A stretch of DNA of 64,000 bases, taken from Ecdyonurus torrentis. Its lineage: Eukaryota; Arthropoda; Insecta; Ephemeroptera; Heptageniidae. Numbering within the stretch: the stretch's first letter is position 1; every line of letters begins with the position of its first letter. Location of the stretch: positions 6,286,165 to 6,350,164 of the forward strand of contig OX439136.1 of the NCBI GenBank assembly GCA_949318235.1. Direction: 5' to 3'. This document shows, piece by piece, positions 1 to 27,958 of the stretch. The notes below the pieces were generated by a model. The model searched no databases. It saw only the letters and a program-made list of their open reading frames with translations, and was not told where the DNA came from. The translations under genes were made by a program, and so were the position numbers.

Positions 1-30
1 AAAAGGCAATAACTGACTTATATGACTCAC

Positions 31-12845
<12,815 letters not shown>

Positions 12846-12984
12846 TCAACATATATATAATATTATATTTTACTTTTCATCTACTATTATAATTGGAGAA
12901 AAAAAACTAATAGATATATTCTCACGTACATACTCTAAAATCAATGTATGTAATTGGCTTTTTGGTTTTGTTTAAAAAAGTGAG

Positions 12985-13186
12985 CAGGGAGAAACACGTG
13001 CATTAAGTACAGCTTTCACAATGGATATATAAGATTCTACGCCAAAATATATTTTGATTATTGTAATACCACGAAAACACATTGTTTTATACGCTAAAAA
13101 CTTTCGTACACTGTGTGAAAGCGATACATTATATTATTTTGTTATATTGTTTCGTTGAGTTTTATATGTGTGTGGGTTTCTCCCTG
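12985..13186. mobile_element. Short inverted-end element (CAGGGAGAAAC termini)
   Basis: Starts CAGGGAGAAACACGTGCAT and ends ATGTGTGTGGGTTTCTCCCTG. The first 11 bases are an exact inverse and similarity continues further in (GCTTTCACA / TGTGAAAGC). CAG/CTG ends recall hAT elements, but the flanking octamers do not match, so the class is uncertain. Confidence 0.6.
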
Positions 13187-14917
13187 TATCCTCTTTTAAA
13201 TAAAAAAAAAAAAAAAAAAAAAAATCAGTACTAGAGTGCATTGTGAGTAAATCAATCAATGAATAGAACTGAATGTAAAAATTACATATAAGTTTTATGC
13301 AAGTATACATAAAATCATATAAAAATCAAATAATTATCATATTATTTAATATACTGTGCATGTAAAAAGAAATACACTTCACAAATTTTAAGTATTATCC
13401 GCATGGACACACTTTAAAATGAAAAACAAATTTTTGGCTATTTGACAAAATAATTTATATTTATTTGTGTTTGGTGAAACTGATTATCTGAATACCTTAT
13501 ACGTTAGAAAATATGTAATATTTCTAATATCAAAAAATGAAGATACATATCATTTTAAAGATTATTTTGACATTTATAGTAATAAAAATAAATTAAATTG
13601 AAACATTATTTCTATATTTGGTAGTAATATCAAAGCAATATATTTCAAATTTAGCACGTATTAATCAAATTTAATAGCATGTAAATCTTATATAAATTTG
13701 AAGATTTATTAAAAAAAAATTGTATAACGTGTATGGACCATTAATTTTTAATAAAACTATTTAACAATCAAATAATAAATTAAATTTAGAAGAGTCAGAG
13801 GTCCTTATCTCTGAAGTCGGAGCATCTATTGCCATGAACTTTGAAAGTTATTTGTGTCAGCTATTACTGATAAAAATTTCAGGGTATTTCGCTTTTTAAA
13901 ATTAATATTTTTTTTTTAAATTAACATTAAGCCTGATGGGCCTAAAACTTCTAGCTCCTGTAGTGATTTTAAATTTTAAATATTTCATAGCGATGGTATA
14001 TTATTTTTAGATTCCTGGAATTCTCATGGTAGTGGTACCACTATAAAAAAAAAAAGAAGAAGAAAAAAAAAAAAAAAAAAAAAAAAAGAAGAAGATCATC
14101 ACTTACTTATATTACTTTATCAAGCAGGCAATAACCAATTTTGACCCTTCCCCTTAAAACCAAAGTTTGTTTTTTCTTTTGCCTTTATCTTGTTTTGTAT
14201 GCATGATGCATAATACAACTAATAGTGAGATACAAACTATTAAGAAGAAATCAAAATTATATTTTATGACTATTTAACACTAAATTTTCTAAAAAAAAAA
14301 AATAATAATAATAATAAAAATAATAAAAAAAAAAAAAAATTAGTAGAGATTTTACCTTAATAATTTTGAAAACAAATAAACATATATTACATAAAAAGAT
14401 TTAGAACTTCAGAAAGTAACGATTTCAATAAATATTCATAAGTTCATTTTTATTGAGTTGCTATACAAATACGAAATTTTTTTAAAGGTTGATAATGAGA
14501 TAATTTATAAAAGAAATTAAGTCATTTGTTCTGCAGCGAATAATGCAAAATATCATAAAAGTTGCTAAATTGGACTTACATAAATGACTATAAATATAAA
14601 TAAATAAATAACACTGTGTAACACATGATTCTTATAAAGTTTTTCAGCATGTTTTAATTACACATTTACCGCAATTTTTTTTCAATTAGTAAATATTATT
14701 ACATTCACGTGTGTACAACATAATTTTTATGTTATTTCTAACATCAATTACATTGTTATGTAATAAATGCTACTAAAATTGAGCTAACACATAATTATAG
14801 TATTCATTTATCTTTGTCATCTTTATAAAATCCAAATTTATATGATATTAATAATAATTATTTAGGAAACTTCTATAATAAGTTATAGTAATAATAATGT
14901 AATATGAGTAAGTACAC

Positions 14918-14921
<4 letters not shown>

Positions 14922-14981
<60 letters not shown>
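14922..14981. repeat. (CT)n microsatellite
   Basis: About 30 CT repeats. Confidence 0.95.
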
Positions 14982-14983
<2 letters not shown>

Positions 14984-16271
14984 GGTATATATGCGGTCAC
15001 ACAATATCGCAATACACAGCTACGATAAAACTCTATACATACGACAATGAAAGTTTGGGCGTATATATATATATCTGTTATGTAAGAAGTGAGATTTATA
15101 ATTTTTGGCGACCTAAGTCACTTTGCGTCAATTGATTAAAAATAAGTCACGTGGTCACTTTCACCTCCACCACCCACATGACTTGAATATAATAATAACA
15201 ATATCATATTTCCTAAAACTAAAAAAATTGCGACAATTCATAATATATAGTATTGTTGTGGTATGATGTCACTATTATATAGACACCCTCTCTTATTTAG
15301 GTGTAAGATAAACTTAGAATTATGTAAGAATTATATATATATATATGTGTTGGTGTTAGGAAGCTTATTTTTCTCTATGTTTCGTAATTCTTTATACAGC
15401 TAATTTATTTTTGGCGTAGTATTAATCACTTAAGTATTGCTTTAATTTGTGTAATTTAATTTCATTGATTTATTTTTCTTAGCCAATGAAGTGATTTTAT
15501 TGCTTATACTCTTTTTGCTTACTGAAATGAATTTCATTTCTATACAGGTTTGCAACAAATACAAATTTTCCACTGCTTCCATATAGTATTTGCAATGGTT
15601 TTAGCAAAGAACAGTTTGGATACAATTAATAAGGTGATAATTTTGTAACTGAATTTCTTAATTGTTTCTTAAGTCGTAAGGTTCAAATTTTTCATGTTTT
15701 TTTTCATGTTTTTTTTTGTATGGTTAATAAAATAATAAATAAGATAATAATATTTATATAGATATAGTTTTTATTTTTATAAAAAAAGGAAGAAAAATTT
15801 ACAGTTTTATACAAAAGGAAAATAAACAAAGAGAATAGAAATAACAAAATAAATTGTGCCCTCTACATTATTCGTATTAAACACCCTGTGCTCTAATCAA
15901 TAAACTTGCAGTCATTATATGAGAGATTGGAGGTCCAGTTTTTATACTGTAATTTCACACTTGCAGAATTTTTGAGATCAACTGATTAATTTTATAATGA
16001 AACTTTTGATTTGACTATATTGTAATAATTTCTAATAAAATTTTTAAACGTTTAAAATTTGTAATTAATTTGATAATTTTTATATTAAAATCTGCATCTA
16101 TTAGGAATAAACATGTATTGAAAAATGTTACTAACGTGCACTAAATTTGCAAATACTTTTTAAACAAAGCTTTAGATATAAATCGATGCCACTTACTGAT
16201 GTTAATTTTCTATTTCCAATATTTAGTCCAATATTTCTCTCATATATTAGTTATTACTTAAACTGGCAAAT

Positions 16272-17414
16272 TTAGACGGCAGCAACGACTGCACTAGCGG
16301 GAGCAGCAACGATTGGTGCAGCTACTGGTGCATCACGGGATACAACGGCGTTAAATCCGTTAATTGGATCAGCATAGTAGTTAACAACACGACGAGCACC
16401 ATCAGGTTCAATCAGACTGTAGCTACCACGAACAATATCTCCATCACGAGTTTCCTCTTGAGCCTTTGAATCACCGGTAATTCCATCATTGACGGAGTAT
16501 GCGTAAGTGTATTGTGGGTGAGCATCAAATTCATCACTACGAGCAGCAACGACAGGTGCAGCAGCTACAACGGGAGCAGCTCTAGCTACAACAGGAGCAG
16601 CAATAGCTGCACGTGCAGCTACAACAGCTGGTACTGGAGCAGCTACTGGAGCACTGTATGCTACGGGAGCTACAGCGGTTCTTGCAGCAACGACGGCAGG
16701 TGCGTTGTATGCAACTGGTGCTGGAGCAGCATAGGCTACAGGTCCGGCAGCGGTGTAAGCTACGGGTCTACCGGCGGAGTAAGCTACAGGTCCGGCAGCG
16801 GTGTAAGCTACGGGTCCGGCAGCGGTGTAGGCAACGGGTCCAGCGGCGCTGTAAGCTACGGGTCCGGCAGCGGTGTAAGCTACGGGTCCAGCAGCGCTGT
16901 AAGCTACGGGTGCGGGGTATCCCAGTGGTGAAGAATAGGCAAGGGGTGCGGCTGAATAAGGTAGAGCTGCGGGGGCGGCAACTGGAGTAACCAGGCCATA
17001 AGTGCTGGTCATCAACAGACCAAAGCTGGCGAAGAAAAGTGCCTGGAGATTTAGAAATAAATAATGTAAATATTGTGCAACTATGTTGTGTACTTTGATA
17101 AAATAAATAAATAATATTATATTTTACTATTGAAATGCTTATGCAGAACTAAATATCATAAAAAAAATTACGAAACTACAGAAAAATATACATTTTTCCT
17201 CTAAAATAGTTGCTTTATTTTTTACAATTAGTAAAATTAATTCATTAAGAAAAATTATTATATAATTAATTAGTACTACTGTAATTAGTTATACATAAAT
17301 ATTAAGTTAAACATAATTAAACCACTTAAATTAAGATTAATTAAAAAGTAATTACTAAATTAAAGATAAGATATAAATATATAATGTAATGAGACTTACG
17401 CTAATGAGAGCCAT
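16272..17414 (-). CDS. RR-2 cuticle protein A, 261 aa
   Basis: Secreted chitin-binding structural cuticle protein. Exon 1 (17400-17414) codes for MALIS and exon 2 (16272-17042) for the rest; donor GTAAGT, acceptor CTCCAG. The signal peptide spans about residues 1-21 ([10 protein letters not shown] core). Residues 50-112 are a tandem octapeptide of AAGPVAY(T/S) type, about seven copies, followed by Ala/Val/Pro-rich sequence. The RR-2 domain (Chitin_bind_4) is at about 175-239: [40 protein letters not shown], then [20 protein letters not shown]. It differs from the other eight in having YYADP rather than YTADP, and in an exon 1 that is not MAFK/MAYK/MACK. The ATG sits about 65 bp downstream of a TATA box. 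Complete with a TAA stop. Confidence 0.95.
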
Positions 17415-17448
17415 TGTAGTGTGTGAACTACGATCCTTGCTGAAAGCA

Positions 17449-17486
17449 ACTGATGCCTTAGGGCTGGTCAGCTGTCAATTTATAGC
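17449..17486 (-). promoter_or_regulatory. Core promoter of cuticle gene A
   Basis: On the minus strand GCTATAAATT (17477-17486) is a TATA box. TCAGT (complement of 17449-17453), a standard arthropod initiator, lies about 33 bp downstream. The start codon at 17414 follows after a short 5'UTR of about 37 nt. Confidence 0.75.
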
Positions 17487-18808
17487 TCGCCATATTGTGA
17501 CATGTCCCTTCATTGTCATGCAAACTGAGTTTAGTACGCGTGAAAGTCAAACATTGCGCATCCCGCTGTTCTATACTCGATACCTCAATATTGATGAGCG
17601 GCATTAATTATATGCTTTTTACAAATGATTTTCTTTTTAATTTGTTTTATTTTTTGCTATAATCTAGTGTTCCTAAAATATTAATAGTTTTTATACAAAT
17701 TAAATATCTATTGATGAGTAGTATCCTTTGTTTTACAACGAAATTTTGTTGAAATTTTATTATCATGATGTAATTCTGCAAATATTTACAGCTATCTCAA
17801 TGCATATTTTGCCTTTTTTTAAGATTTAGGCTATTTTGTACATTCTGTTTCAATCACTTATATAATCACGGAAAATTTTAGCCATCGTAGTGTTCACGAA
17901 AAATTAAAGATTGTAATTTATGCTGCAGTGAATAAATTACTATGAGTTTATGTTGCTATTTTCGAAGAGCATAAATAATTATAGCCTTTATGATGTGTAG
18001 CATAATTGCTTATCATGTGTTCGGAATTGGGCAACCAATTATTACGCATTTATTTTCGTCAAAGTAAAGAATGATAATAATTTTCTTTGTCATTTATTTA
18101 TTCAGTTTTTATTGTTATTTTATATTCGTAAACTCAATTGCAAACAATAAATTTTTTGATCATTATTATTTTTACTATTTGAATAAAAATATTTAACTTG
18201 AATAATTTTTTTGACTATACTAATATAATTTTTAAGTTTAGAACAACAACACAAAAGGAAAATGAAATATAAAATCTTGATTTTCATATTTTGTTTTCAA
18301 TTACCACAATTTCATCAGTTTTGAATTTATAGAAAAATCAGTATTATTATTTTTCGTGTAAGACTAAATAAATTCAAGAATTAAAATCATTGACTATAAT
18401 GAAGCAATGGCAATTAACAAAAAAATATGGGCATAAAAGCAGTTATATCATAAAAATAATCACTTATTTTTATATTTAAATAAAAAATGTATTGATAAAT
18501 AAAACTTTTTTCAATTTACATAAATTCAAATAAGTATTGTAAAATAAATTAGATAAATATTCATTTCTATAAATATGAATGAAATTTAAGTATATATAAC
18601 CCAGTTATTCATAAAAAAAAAAAAAAAAATTGACATAGTTCTATATATAATGCAGATCAATCTCGTTCGCGTATTATAGTCATAATATAGTGATATGTTA
18701 ATTCGACAGGTAAAGCATTATAACTTATATATGGCTTACATAATATAGTTGACCGCCACGTATTTGAACAACAGTGGAGTACGTGAATGAGAAGTTACAC
18801 CACTCGAG

Positions 18809-18811
<3 letters not shown>

Positions 18812-18887
<76 letters not shown>
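18812..18887. repeat. (GA)n microsatellite
   Basis: About 38 uninterrupted GA repeats. Confidence 0.95.
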
Positions 18888-18890
<3 letters not shown>

Positions 18891-19367
18891 TATGTTGACC
18901 AATGTGGCACGCCCACTCCTCTACCTATAATATTTAAAATACACTGTAAGGAAAGAAAGTAATAAGCTTTATTATTATAATACATACATTAATGTATATA
19001 ATTGCAAATAATATGTAATATTTAATTGTATTTGTATAATAATTCAAACATCTAACTGATTGTTGTCTTACAATAATGCATGAAACGTTCGGGTCAAAAG
19101 GTTTGAATAAGAAAACAGGTACTAATTAATTAGGTATTTAATTCACGGTTATCAAAATTGTATGCATCTGAATTGCAAGAGGACAATTTTATTGTTCTTT
19201 AAAATGATAATGCTGGAAATCTCACATATTAAAATTGAATCAGAAATAATGTTATTATTATTTTAATCTCAAGCATATTAGATTGATATTTTTTATTATT
19301 ACTTTTGTGCAAATTTAACATATACATTTGTTGTTGTTTCATGGCAAATAGAAATACAGAAATTGTG

Positions 19368-19401
<34 letters not shown>

Positions 19402-20611
19402 GAAATAAAGAGACAGAGAGATAAAAATGAACGCTACACCATTTATTAACTGTTTCCAAAAATATATGCTATAAAACTAAGTTGTAATCAAACATTTTGC
19501 CACCCAATAAAATTTCATATTTATTTCATATATATACTTACACAAAGCCTATTTTGTGACAATTATTGTTCACTCTTTATACAACTTAATTAAAAAAATA
19601 CGCTTCTAAGTAATTATTAATTAATTAATTATTAAATTTAATAACATTTTATTTAAAAAAACAAACATAAAAAATCCTTTTAATATATTATTAAAATATT
19701 TCATTAAGTACCAAGTATTCCACGATTATTTTAATACTATTAAATAAATAAAATAATTAACTGCAATTATAGATTTTTATATACAATTCATCATTAGAAA
19801 AAAAAAGTAATAAAATAATATTATATAAATGATAAAATTATAATAAATATCAAATTAAATTAATTATATTAGAAATAAATGAATAAATTTTATATTATAA
19901 TAACATAATATTATATTATAAAAAAAAAAGACAATAATAATTTTAATAAAAAATTTAATTAATAAAACCTCACCTAATCGCCTTTCTAATTATATATTAA
20001 CAAAATTGTATGTCAAGGTCAAAAAGAAAAAAAAAGTTTTTGAACAATCTGTTATGTTATTTTTATTCTTTCTGATATCAAAATGCTTTCTCAATGTTTC
20101 ACAATGGAAAAAAAAAAGACAAAAACCAATCATATCAATATGGTTTATTATTTATGTTAATTTTATATAAAAATAAACTTTATCATAAAAAAAAAAAAAA
20201 AAATACATACGTATATTTGCGACTACCAGTTTTCATTATAATCATGTAGTTTATTTAAACTTTATGACCAGTTATATAAATTTTCTTAGTACTATAATTT
20301 AAAAATTATACTATATATATTTATATTATATATGAAAAGAATTATAAAATATTACGTAAAGTTATATAATATTTATGTTTTTTTTTTCTCTCGCTTTAAC
20401 ATGTTGATATTTATTATTTACACGTATATTATATACAAATTTAACTTGCACTTTTAGTACACTGAAAGAAATATATTTTTTATGTAATTATTAAAATTTT
20501 TATTAATTAAATTTTATAGGTTTCAATAAATACAATCATTCACAGTGTAGCACGATAGAAAATTACAAGTAACGTGAGAAAAATACATTCCTTATTATAA
20601 TTATGAATTTA

Positions 20612-21035
20612 TAGGGTGGTTTCATTCATGTTAAAGTCGACGCCATAAGTGAGCGATAAATAACATGGGCCAGTATGGGAAAATGACTCATTTTGCCAGT
20701 TTAAAAATACTTCGCAATATTTTTGAGACCATTGATGCTGTTAAAAGAATGCTGTTCGTAAATTCTGTTATTTGTTCTTAAAATGACGATCAACTTTGGT
20801 TATTCAAATAGGATGCGCATTTTTTTTTTAATGTAAGAGAACAGGGTTTACGAACAACACTAAGGTTGAGTTAGTTTTTCAAGTATGCAAGAAAAATAGA
20901 AAATAACTAAAATAACAGCTAATTTTCCAAAGAAAATAGACAAAAACTACGTTTGTCCTATGCTGAGCAATGTTATTAATTGCTCAAGAAGAGCATCGAA
21001 AAGCATTCAGAATAACGTCATGCGCACACACCCTA
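20612..21035. mobile_element. MITE family 2, copy 2, interrupted
   Basis: Same family as 356-662: opens TAGGGTGGTTTCATTCATG and closes GCGCACACACCCTA. It is about 117 bp longer because another element sits at 20753-20856, with a few more bases around it. Confidence 0.78.
20753..20856. mobile_element. Nested mini-MITE (TGTTCGTAAA ends)
   Basis: TGTTCGTAAATTCTGTT at the left faces AACAGGGTTTACGAACA at the right, a 17-bp inverted repeat with two mismatches. It is about 104 bp long and absent from the other two copies of the host MITE, which shows it is an insertion. Confidence 0.72.
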
Positions 21036-21252
21036 TTGACCTACCCCGGACCTACCCTATATGTAAACGTCAAAAAAAATTTAAAACGGGGATTTAAAAA
21101 TAAAAATTAAGCCTACTGGACACAATTTTAAGTGTTTTAAGCTCATGCATATTTTTTCCACCTGTAATATCCGTTTGAAAGAATTAATATTGATTTTTTT
21201 TTAATTGACCGTTCCCTTTTCGTGCATTAATAATAAAATGCCAATTTTTATG

Positions 21253-21360
<108 letters not shown>

Positions 21361-22332
21361 TTACAAAGTTCGTTGGCATAGCCCATAAAACATATATATT
21401 TTTATAAATATAATCTAAAATTTAGGTCTTGCAAATAACTTTTTTAAGTTGCATGACTAATTCTGATTGTTATGGCACTTATAAAAATTGGTATTATATT
21501 TTTACAGGTTAGCATATTATGTTGTAAGATTTTTAAGACCGTATTTTTAAATACCACATAAGTATATACATTTTACTCTGGCCCTTCATAATTTTTTTTT
21601 TCCCAAAGAAATGAAACTTATAAAATATTGTTTTAATCATTTTACAGTCGAAAGAATCTCTGTTGTTATTTACTATGTATTATTGTATAAATATAGAAAT
21701 AAAATCGTAAATTTATTTACTATAAGTAAGATAACCATATACTATAGAAGTTTTGGATCAGATTTTTTTTTAGCAATGAATTATAAGATACGAAAATATT
21801 ATTTTACATAGTACCAGTAAAATTATGACATTAAAATATTTTTCATCATAAAAATGTTTAACAAAATGTTTTTATCTAATAATTTGTTATAAGGATTAAA
21901 GCAACAAAAACAAACTTTATTACTATGATAAAGTATTAACTATGATTTAAATCAAGATTTAACATGTTTTTTTCTTTATATTTAACTCGTTTCATTCATA
22001 AACTTTAAAATTAAATATATAAAAAAGAACTAAATCTATGGCCTTTAAGAGATAATAAATTTCTAGGGTATTATATTTTTTTATATAGAAAATAAAAAAA
22101 TAGAAATAATTTTTTTAAGACAGGTACACAGTTTTAATGTAAGATGTAAACAATATCACATGATACAATAATAAAAAGAAACAAATGAGCATGTAAGTAA
22201 TGCAAAATAATATACAACAAAATGAAGGAATAATAAATTATTTAGACGAGACTATAAGCCTCAAAATGATTAGACAATTAAATGGTGTGGAAGTTGAAAA
22301 GAAGAGTTTGATTTGTTGTTAGGTTTGAAGAA

Positions 22333-23363
<1,031 letters not shown>

Positions 23364-23409
23364 GTCGAAGTATTGACTTGAAATGTGATTTGAATTGTTT
23401 TCTTCTTAG

Positions 23410-23419
23410 CTTTATATAC
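23410..23419 (-). promoter_or_regulatory. TATA box of cuticle gene B
   Basis: GTATATAAAG on the minus strand, 47 bp upstream of the ATG at 23363. I see no clear initiator; the start site is expected about 30 bp downstream, near 23385. Confidence 0.65.
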
Positions 23420-25877
23420 TAACATCTCCTCACTTTTAAAATTGGGCGCGGTTTTATTATTTTTCTTTAATATTTTTATTATTCTCAATATAAACCCCCT
23501 CCTCTAAAAAAAAAATAAACATATATATTTTTTTTCCATTCCCTTCTCTTCTTAACACATCAGCACAGGTTCACTTTTTGTTTCTAGTTCAAATATATTG
23601 CATATGTTTTATTGGGCGTATTCAGTATATCATATAGTTAGGCTTATACATAAAAAAACATGTTTTAAACATTTTTTTTTTATTATTATTATTCTTTTAA
23701 TAATAACTAGGTTACCAAAGCAATAGAGTTGTTTTTAAGTAACTTTGCATGAGTTTGGATGTATTTGCCACCTAAGAGATGTATAGGGAACTACAATATA
23801 AACAAAAGAAAATGTTTTTCGTCCTGAAATCAGTTAATCACTAAAAAAAAAAACATATAAAAAAAAAAAAAAAAGAGTTGTCAGCGTGGAAGTATAAAGC
23901 AAGTATTATCTAATTCAATAATAAATGAGTACCAAATAATAAAGTTAATTCAGTAATTGTACAAATTACAGCCAATTGCAGTTATAAAACACTTTTGCTC
24001 TTTTTTTTTTTTTTTTTTTTTTTCACGGAAAACAAAACTTTGAGAAATTATTCAGTTACATACATGTAACTTCAGTAAAAACTAATAACTTGGTTAACAA
24101 AAGATTAAACATTAACTTGTTAGTATAAACGTCATTTCTTCAGTGGTAAGTAGTAAGCTCATTAGATGATAAAAAGCTTTGTATATATCTTACAAAGTTA
24201 CTATAAAAAAGTGTAAACAAGAACTCTAGTTACTTTATACCGTGTGGGTTTCAAAATTTTGACACAATAAAGATTGCATTTTTTTAGTAAACTTTTGCAG
24301 CCTTAAAACGTCTGGAAATATTTAAAAAATACAACTACGATGCTGATGGTGGCTGAAAACTAGTATAATAATATATAGTACTCATTTCTTTCTCCGTTTT
24401 TATTTTAATTCTAATATGTTAGGACAGGTATAACGATACACCAAACTTAAAATAAAGCTATGTCTCAATTTTTATACCAATGATTATTACGTTTTTATTT
24501 TTATAAAAACCAGATTAATAAACACTCATCAAAATGCTGAAGAAAATTTTTTTCTATAAGTAGAATATTTTCAAAAATATGAATGAAAGTATGTAGATAT
24601 TTTGTAATTATGAACCATTATTAACTTTAATAAAAAGCACTACTTAACCCTTAGTTTTCAGAATTATATTTTTGTGTAATTTCAAAGTTTTTCTCGTGTT
24701 TTATAGCCCTAAAAATATATATTATATATAAAATTAAAAAAAAAAAAAAAAAAAAAACTAAAAATTATCAACATAAGAAGTTCCTGTAAAATACAGTCAG
24801 AGGGCGATTTAAGTTTTTTCTTTGCACCTAGACTCTAATACTCTGATACTTTTTCTTAATAATATAACATAAACTAATAAAATTACATAAAAAAATTTAC
24901 ATAAAAAACGTTGATTTTTACTTTTATGTATTTGTCTTAAAGGTGTCATAAAAATTTATTATATAACTTGCATTTTTTTTTCTGACGTCTTATACGGCCA
25001 TGACATTATATGCCTCAGGAAATGAAGGTTTGAAAGAAAACGTGAAAAAATTAAGGTGATGATATTAGAAGATTATGTTGTGCACGCTTCTTTTTTTTTA
25101 TTATTATTATTCTTTTTTTTTGGAAAATCACTATTTTTGTTCTAGTCACGATTATATTGTTTTGTTTTTTGTAAATCTTATACAGGAAGGCTATGTTATG
25201 ATTTTGTATTGTTATAAAATATGTTTTTCTTATCTAGGTCAAATAATTTTATGTTAAATATATGTACACGGAAAAAAAATTATGCTAATCAATATTCAAT
25301 AAGAAAGGCTTCAAATTTAGAAGCCACAATGAGTGTCTTCGTGTTACTATTTTCTCTTTACACACCTTCAATACTTTTTAATGTCACTATAATATTTAGA
25401 TGCCATAAAATTTTAAAGTAGATTTGTTGGTAAGTAAATACAAAAATAGACAAATAATAAATAAATAAATACTTAGGATAAAAAAACTTATGTGTGTAAA
25501 AGAATAATAAATTTTACCATTTACAAAATCGCACTTAATTTGCAATATAATTCTTATGAGAAAAACTCTCACTGTACTGAAAAAAGTATTAATATAGTAA
25601 TAAAATTTACTATAATGTGTATACAAAAATATTCTTTTCTCAAAACTTTGATATCTCGTAAAATCTGAAAATGTAACAAGAAGAAGAAAAATAATGGTAA
25701 TATTATCGTGAAATGCTTGAAATAAATGCATTTTATTAGGTAAAATATTATGTACACAAGATTATGATAAACACGATATAAATGAACTAATTTTAGTGAA
25801 AGTTTGTCAACATTATTATTATATATAAATATTTTTCTAACATTATATGTCTAGCACTATTAATTATTATATATATT

Positions 25878-25954
25878 GTAACTGATTGTACTGTAAAACA
25901 GTTGGGTTAAATTGAGAGGTTGTACGCCTGATTTTGCCCAATAAAAACCGTTAC
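25878..25954 (-). repeat. 77-bp short interspersed repeat, copy 2
   Basis: Inverted copy of 5129-5205, sharing AAATTGAGAGGTTGTACGCC and the GTAAC ends. Confidence 0.65.
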
Positions 25955-26770
25955 TTATTATTATATTTTTTAAGAAATTAAAAAAATATCGTTTAATTGT
26001 AATGTTTTTCTCATAAAAATAAACATTACAAATATAGTGCAATTTTTTTTAATGTTATTATAATATATATTTACATAATCATTTGTATGATAGGTGGTAT
26101 AATGGAACAGTTTTAAATATTATTTTACTTATATGAATGTAATAAATTATAGAACTACAAGTAATAAACAGTTCTACTTCAGTCTGTTTTACTACAGCTA
26201 TGTTTAATATAGAAATATTATCCTTTAAGTCGGTGCTGCCAGCACTCAAATTATTATATAGTCATAAATAGGAACCTCTTACTATATACCGAGCGAGGTG
26301 AAAATTATTGTAAAGAAATACTATAGTAAGGCATGTAACGAATATAATATAAGGATATTCAAAAGTTATAAAATAGAATTTTGCATAGAGTACATAATTT
26401 CTTTTATTTTTATAAAATATATAACCATATATAGCTATATATAACCATAGTTTCTTTATTTTACCATACTGTGTAAGACAAGTTTAGTCCATTTCTGGAC
26501 GTAAAAAAAAATAATAATAATAATATGATATGATATGATTGATATGATAATTGTACGCAATTCGTATGTAGTAATATTTAACTTCTCAGCAAATCTAATT
26601 TGAAAAAAAATTTAATGCAAAAAAAAAAAAAAAAAAAAAAAAATCCCATTTCATAAGAGTTGTTGTTAGTCTCATTTATTTATTATTCAATATCCAAAAA
26701 TAGTTCTTGAAATAAAAATAAACGCATTATTCATGCATTTCATTAAAAATGTTGCACAGTCTACACTTCT

Positions 26771-26989
26771 ACACGGAAATAATAAATTACGTAATTTATG
26801 CTGCATTTATGTCATTATAGCATAAATAATGCCAAATTAGAACAAAATAAATAATTATGCTGTACAACATAATATTTATGCTATTTTAACATAATTATTA
26901 TACAGTAAAGCATAAATTATGTTGTATTAAACAAATTGTACTAAAAATGAGCTGGCATAATTATTACGTATAGTTATTTTTGTCCATGT
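26771..26989. repeat. CATAAATTATGC-family repeat, copy 1
   Basis: About 219 bp built from TTACGTAATTTATGCTGC, CATTATAGCATAAATAATG, AACATAATATTTATGCT and ATAAATTATGTTGTATTAAA. It is close to 46133-46340 and 35170-35350. The ends (ACACGGAAATAATAA and its approximate inverse TTATTTTTGTCCATGTA) suggest degenerate terminal inverted repeats. Confidence 0.7.
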
Positions 26990-27372
26990 ACAAGCAAAAT
27001 ACTACTGTATTGTTGGAAGTTTTATGAGTTTTTTACTATTTTGCGTACAAAAATAAATAAGCAATAATTATACTAGACTATTTTTAGTAACATTTGTTCA
27101 AAATAATATAATTTATTATGCTAAATTTCATAATAAATCAAAATAAAATTATCGTATACTGTACAGCATAATTATATATATCATGTTCCTAGTTAGCAAC
27201 ATGTATGCTATAATGACATAATTGCAACAATAATTATGTTATTTATTCTTTCCGTCTATATTATGCTGCAGAACAGAATAAATTTGTAATGGGATAGAAT
27301 TCTTTAGTATATGGCTAAACATAACTTTCCTACAACAAATTAAATTACGTAATTTATGCTGCATTTATTTAT

Positions 27373-27715
27373 TTAAAGAAATAGACCAGAGAAAAACATA
27401 AGCATATATATCACAAAACACTTGATGGGATATACATAAATAACTTTAGTTTGTCTCAAAAACCAATTGTAGCTCTGTAGCAGTGATCAGAAATTTCGAT
27501 TTATGCAACCCGCACAACATTTTCATACTAATTTTTGCATATTTCTGACGTCATAAACATGAATTTTCATGCAAATTGCATACTTTAAAGTATTTTCACG
27601 CTCTCTCGTGGGGCTACATTAACATTCTGGTAAAAATTGTCAACAGTTTTGAAGATCCCATTTCGTGTTTATTCATTAAAAAGCACATGTTGTTTTATGT
27701 GGTCTATGGCTTTAA
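27373..27715 (+). mobile_element. TTAA-bounded MITE, copy 1
   Basis: A 343-bp element starting TTAAAGAAATAGACCAGAG. The other end, read inverted, is TTAAAGCCATAGACCACAT. Both borders are TTAA and the inverted ends match at about 13 of 16 bases. It contains TGACGTCA at 27546 and ATTCATTAAAAAGCACATG. Copies 2 and 3 are at 32950-33288 and 51754-52097, in the opposite orientation. Confidence 0.8.
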
Positions 27716-27958
27716 TATAAGTAATACTATATTGTGTTTATTTATTCATTTACGCATTTAAATAAATATGCTGCAAATTGGAATTGCATGAATAATTATA
27801 TTTATCAACATAACTACGTTACATGCAGTGCAGTATAATTATTATTCAATATAGCAAAAATAATTCTGTTATATAAATAAATGTAGCTAAAAATCCGGTT
27901 TACATAATTAAATTAATTTGATTTTGTCAATTTTGTTACAACGTATTTATTTTTGTGC

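Noticed and set aside
13790..13880. Moderate-GC patch (CTGAAGTCGGAGCATCTATT) considered as a missing upstream NBEAL exon
   Set aside because: No suitable donor/acceptor pair and no resemblance to the NBEAL region expected before the PH-like domain.
25075..26042. Several Phe/Tyr/Ile-rich frames of 60-111 codons
   Set aside because: Typical of AT-rich non-coding DNA: low complexity, no domain, no splice or promoter context.
27576..27761. Peptide containing FEDPISCLFIKKH, also found at 32931-33131
   Set aside because: Both lie in copies of the TTAA-bounded MITE; the third copy does not keep the frame, so the likeness is DNA-level repeat homology.
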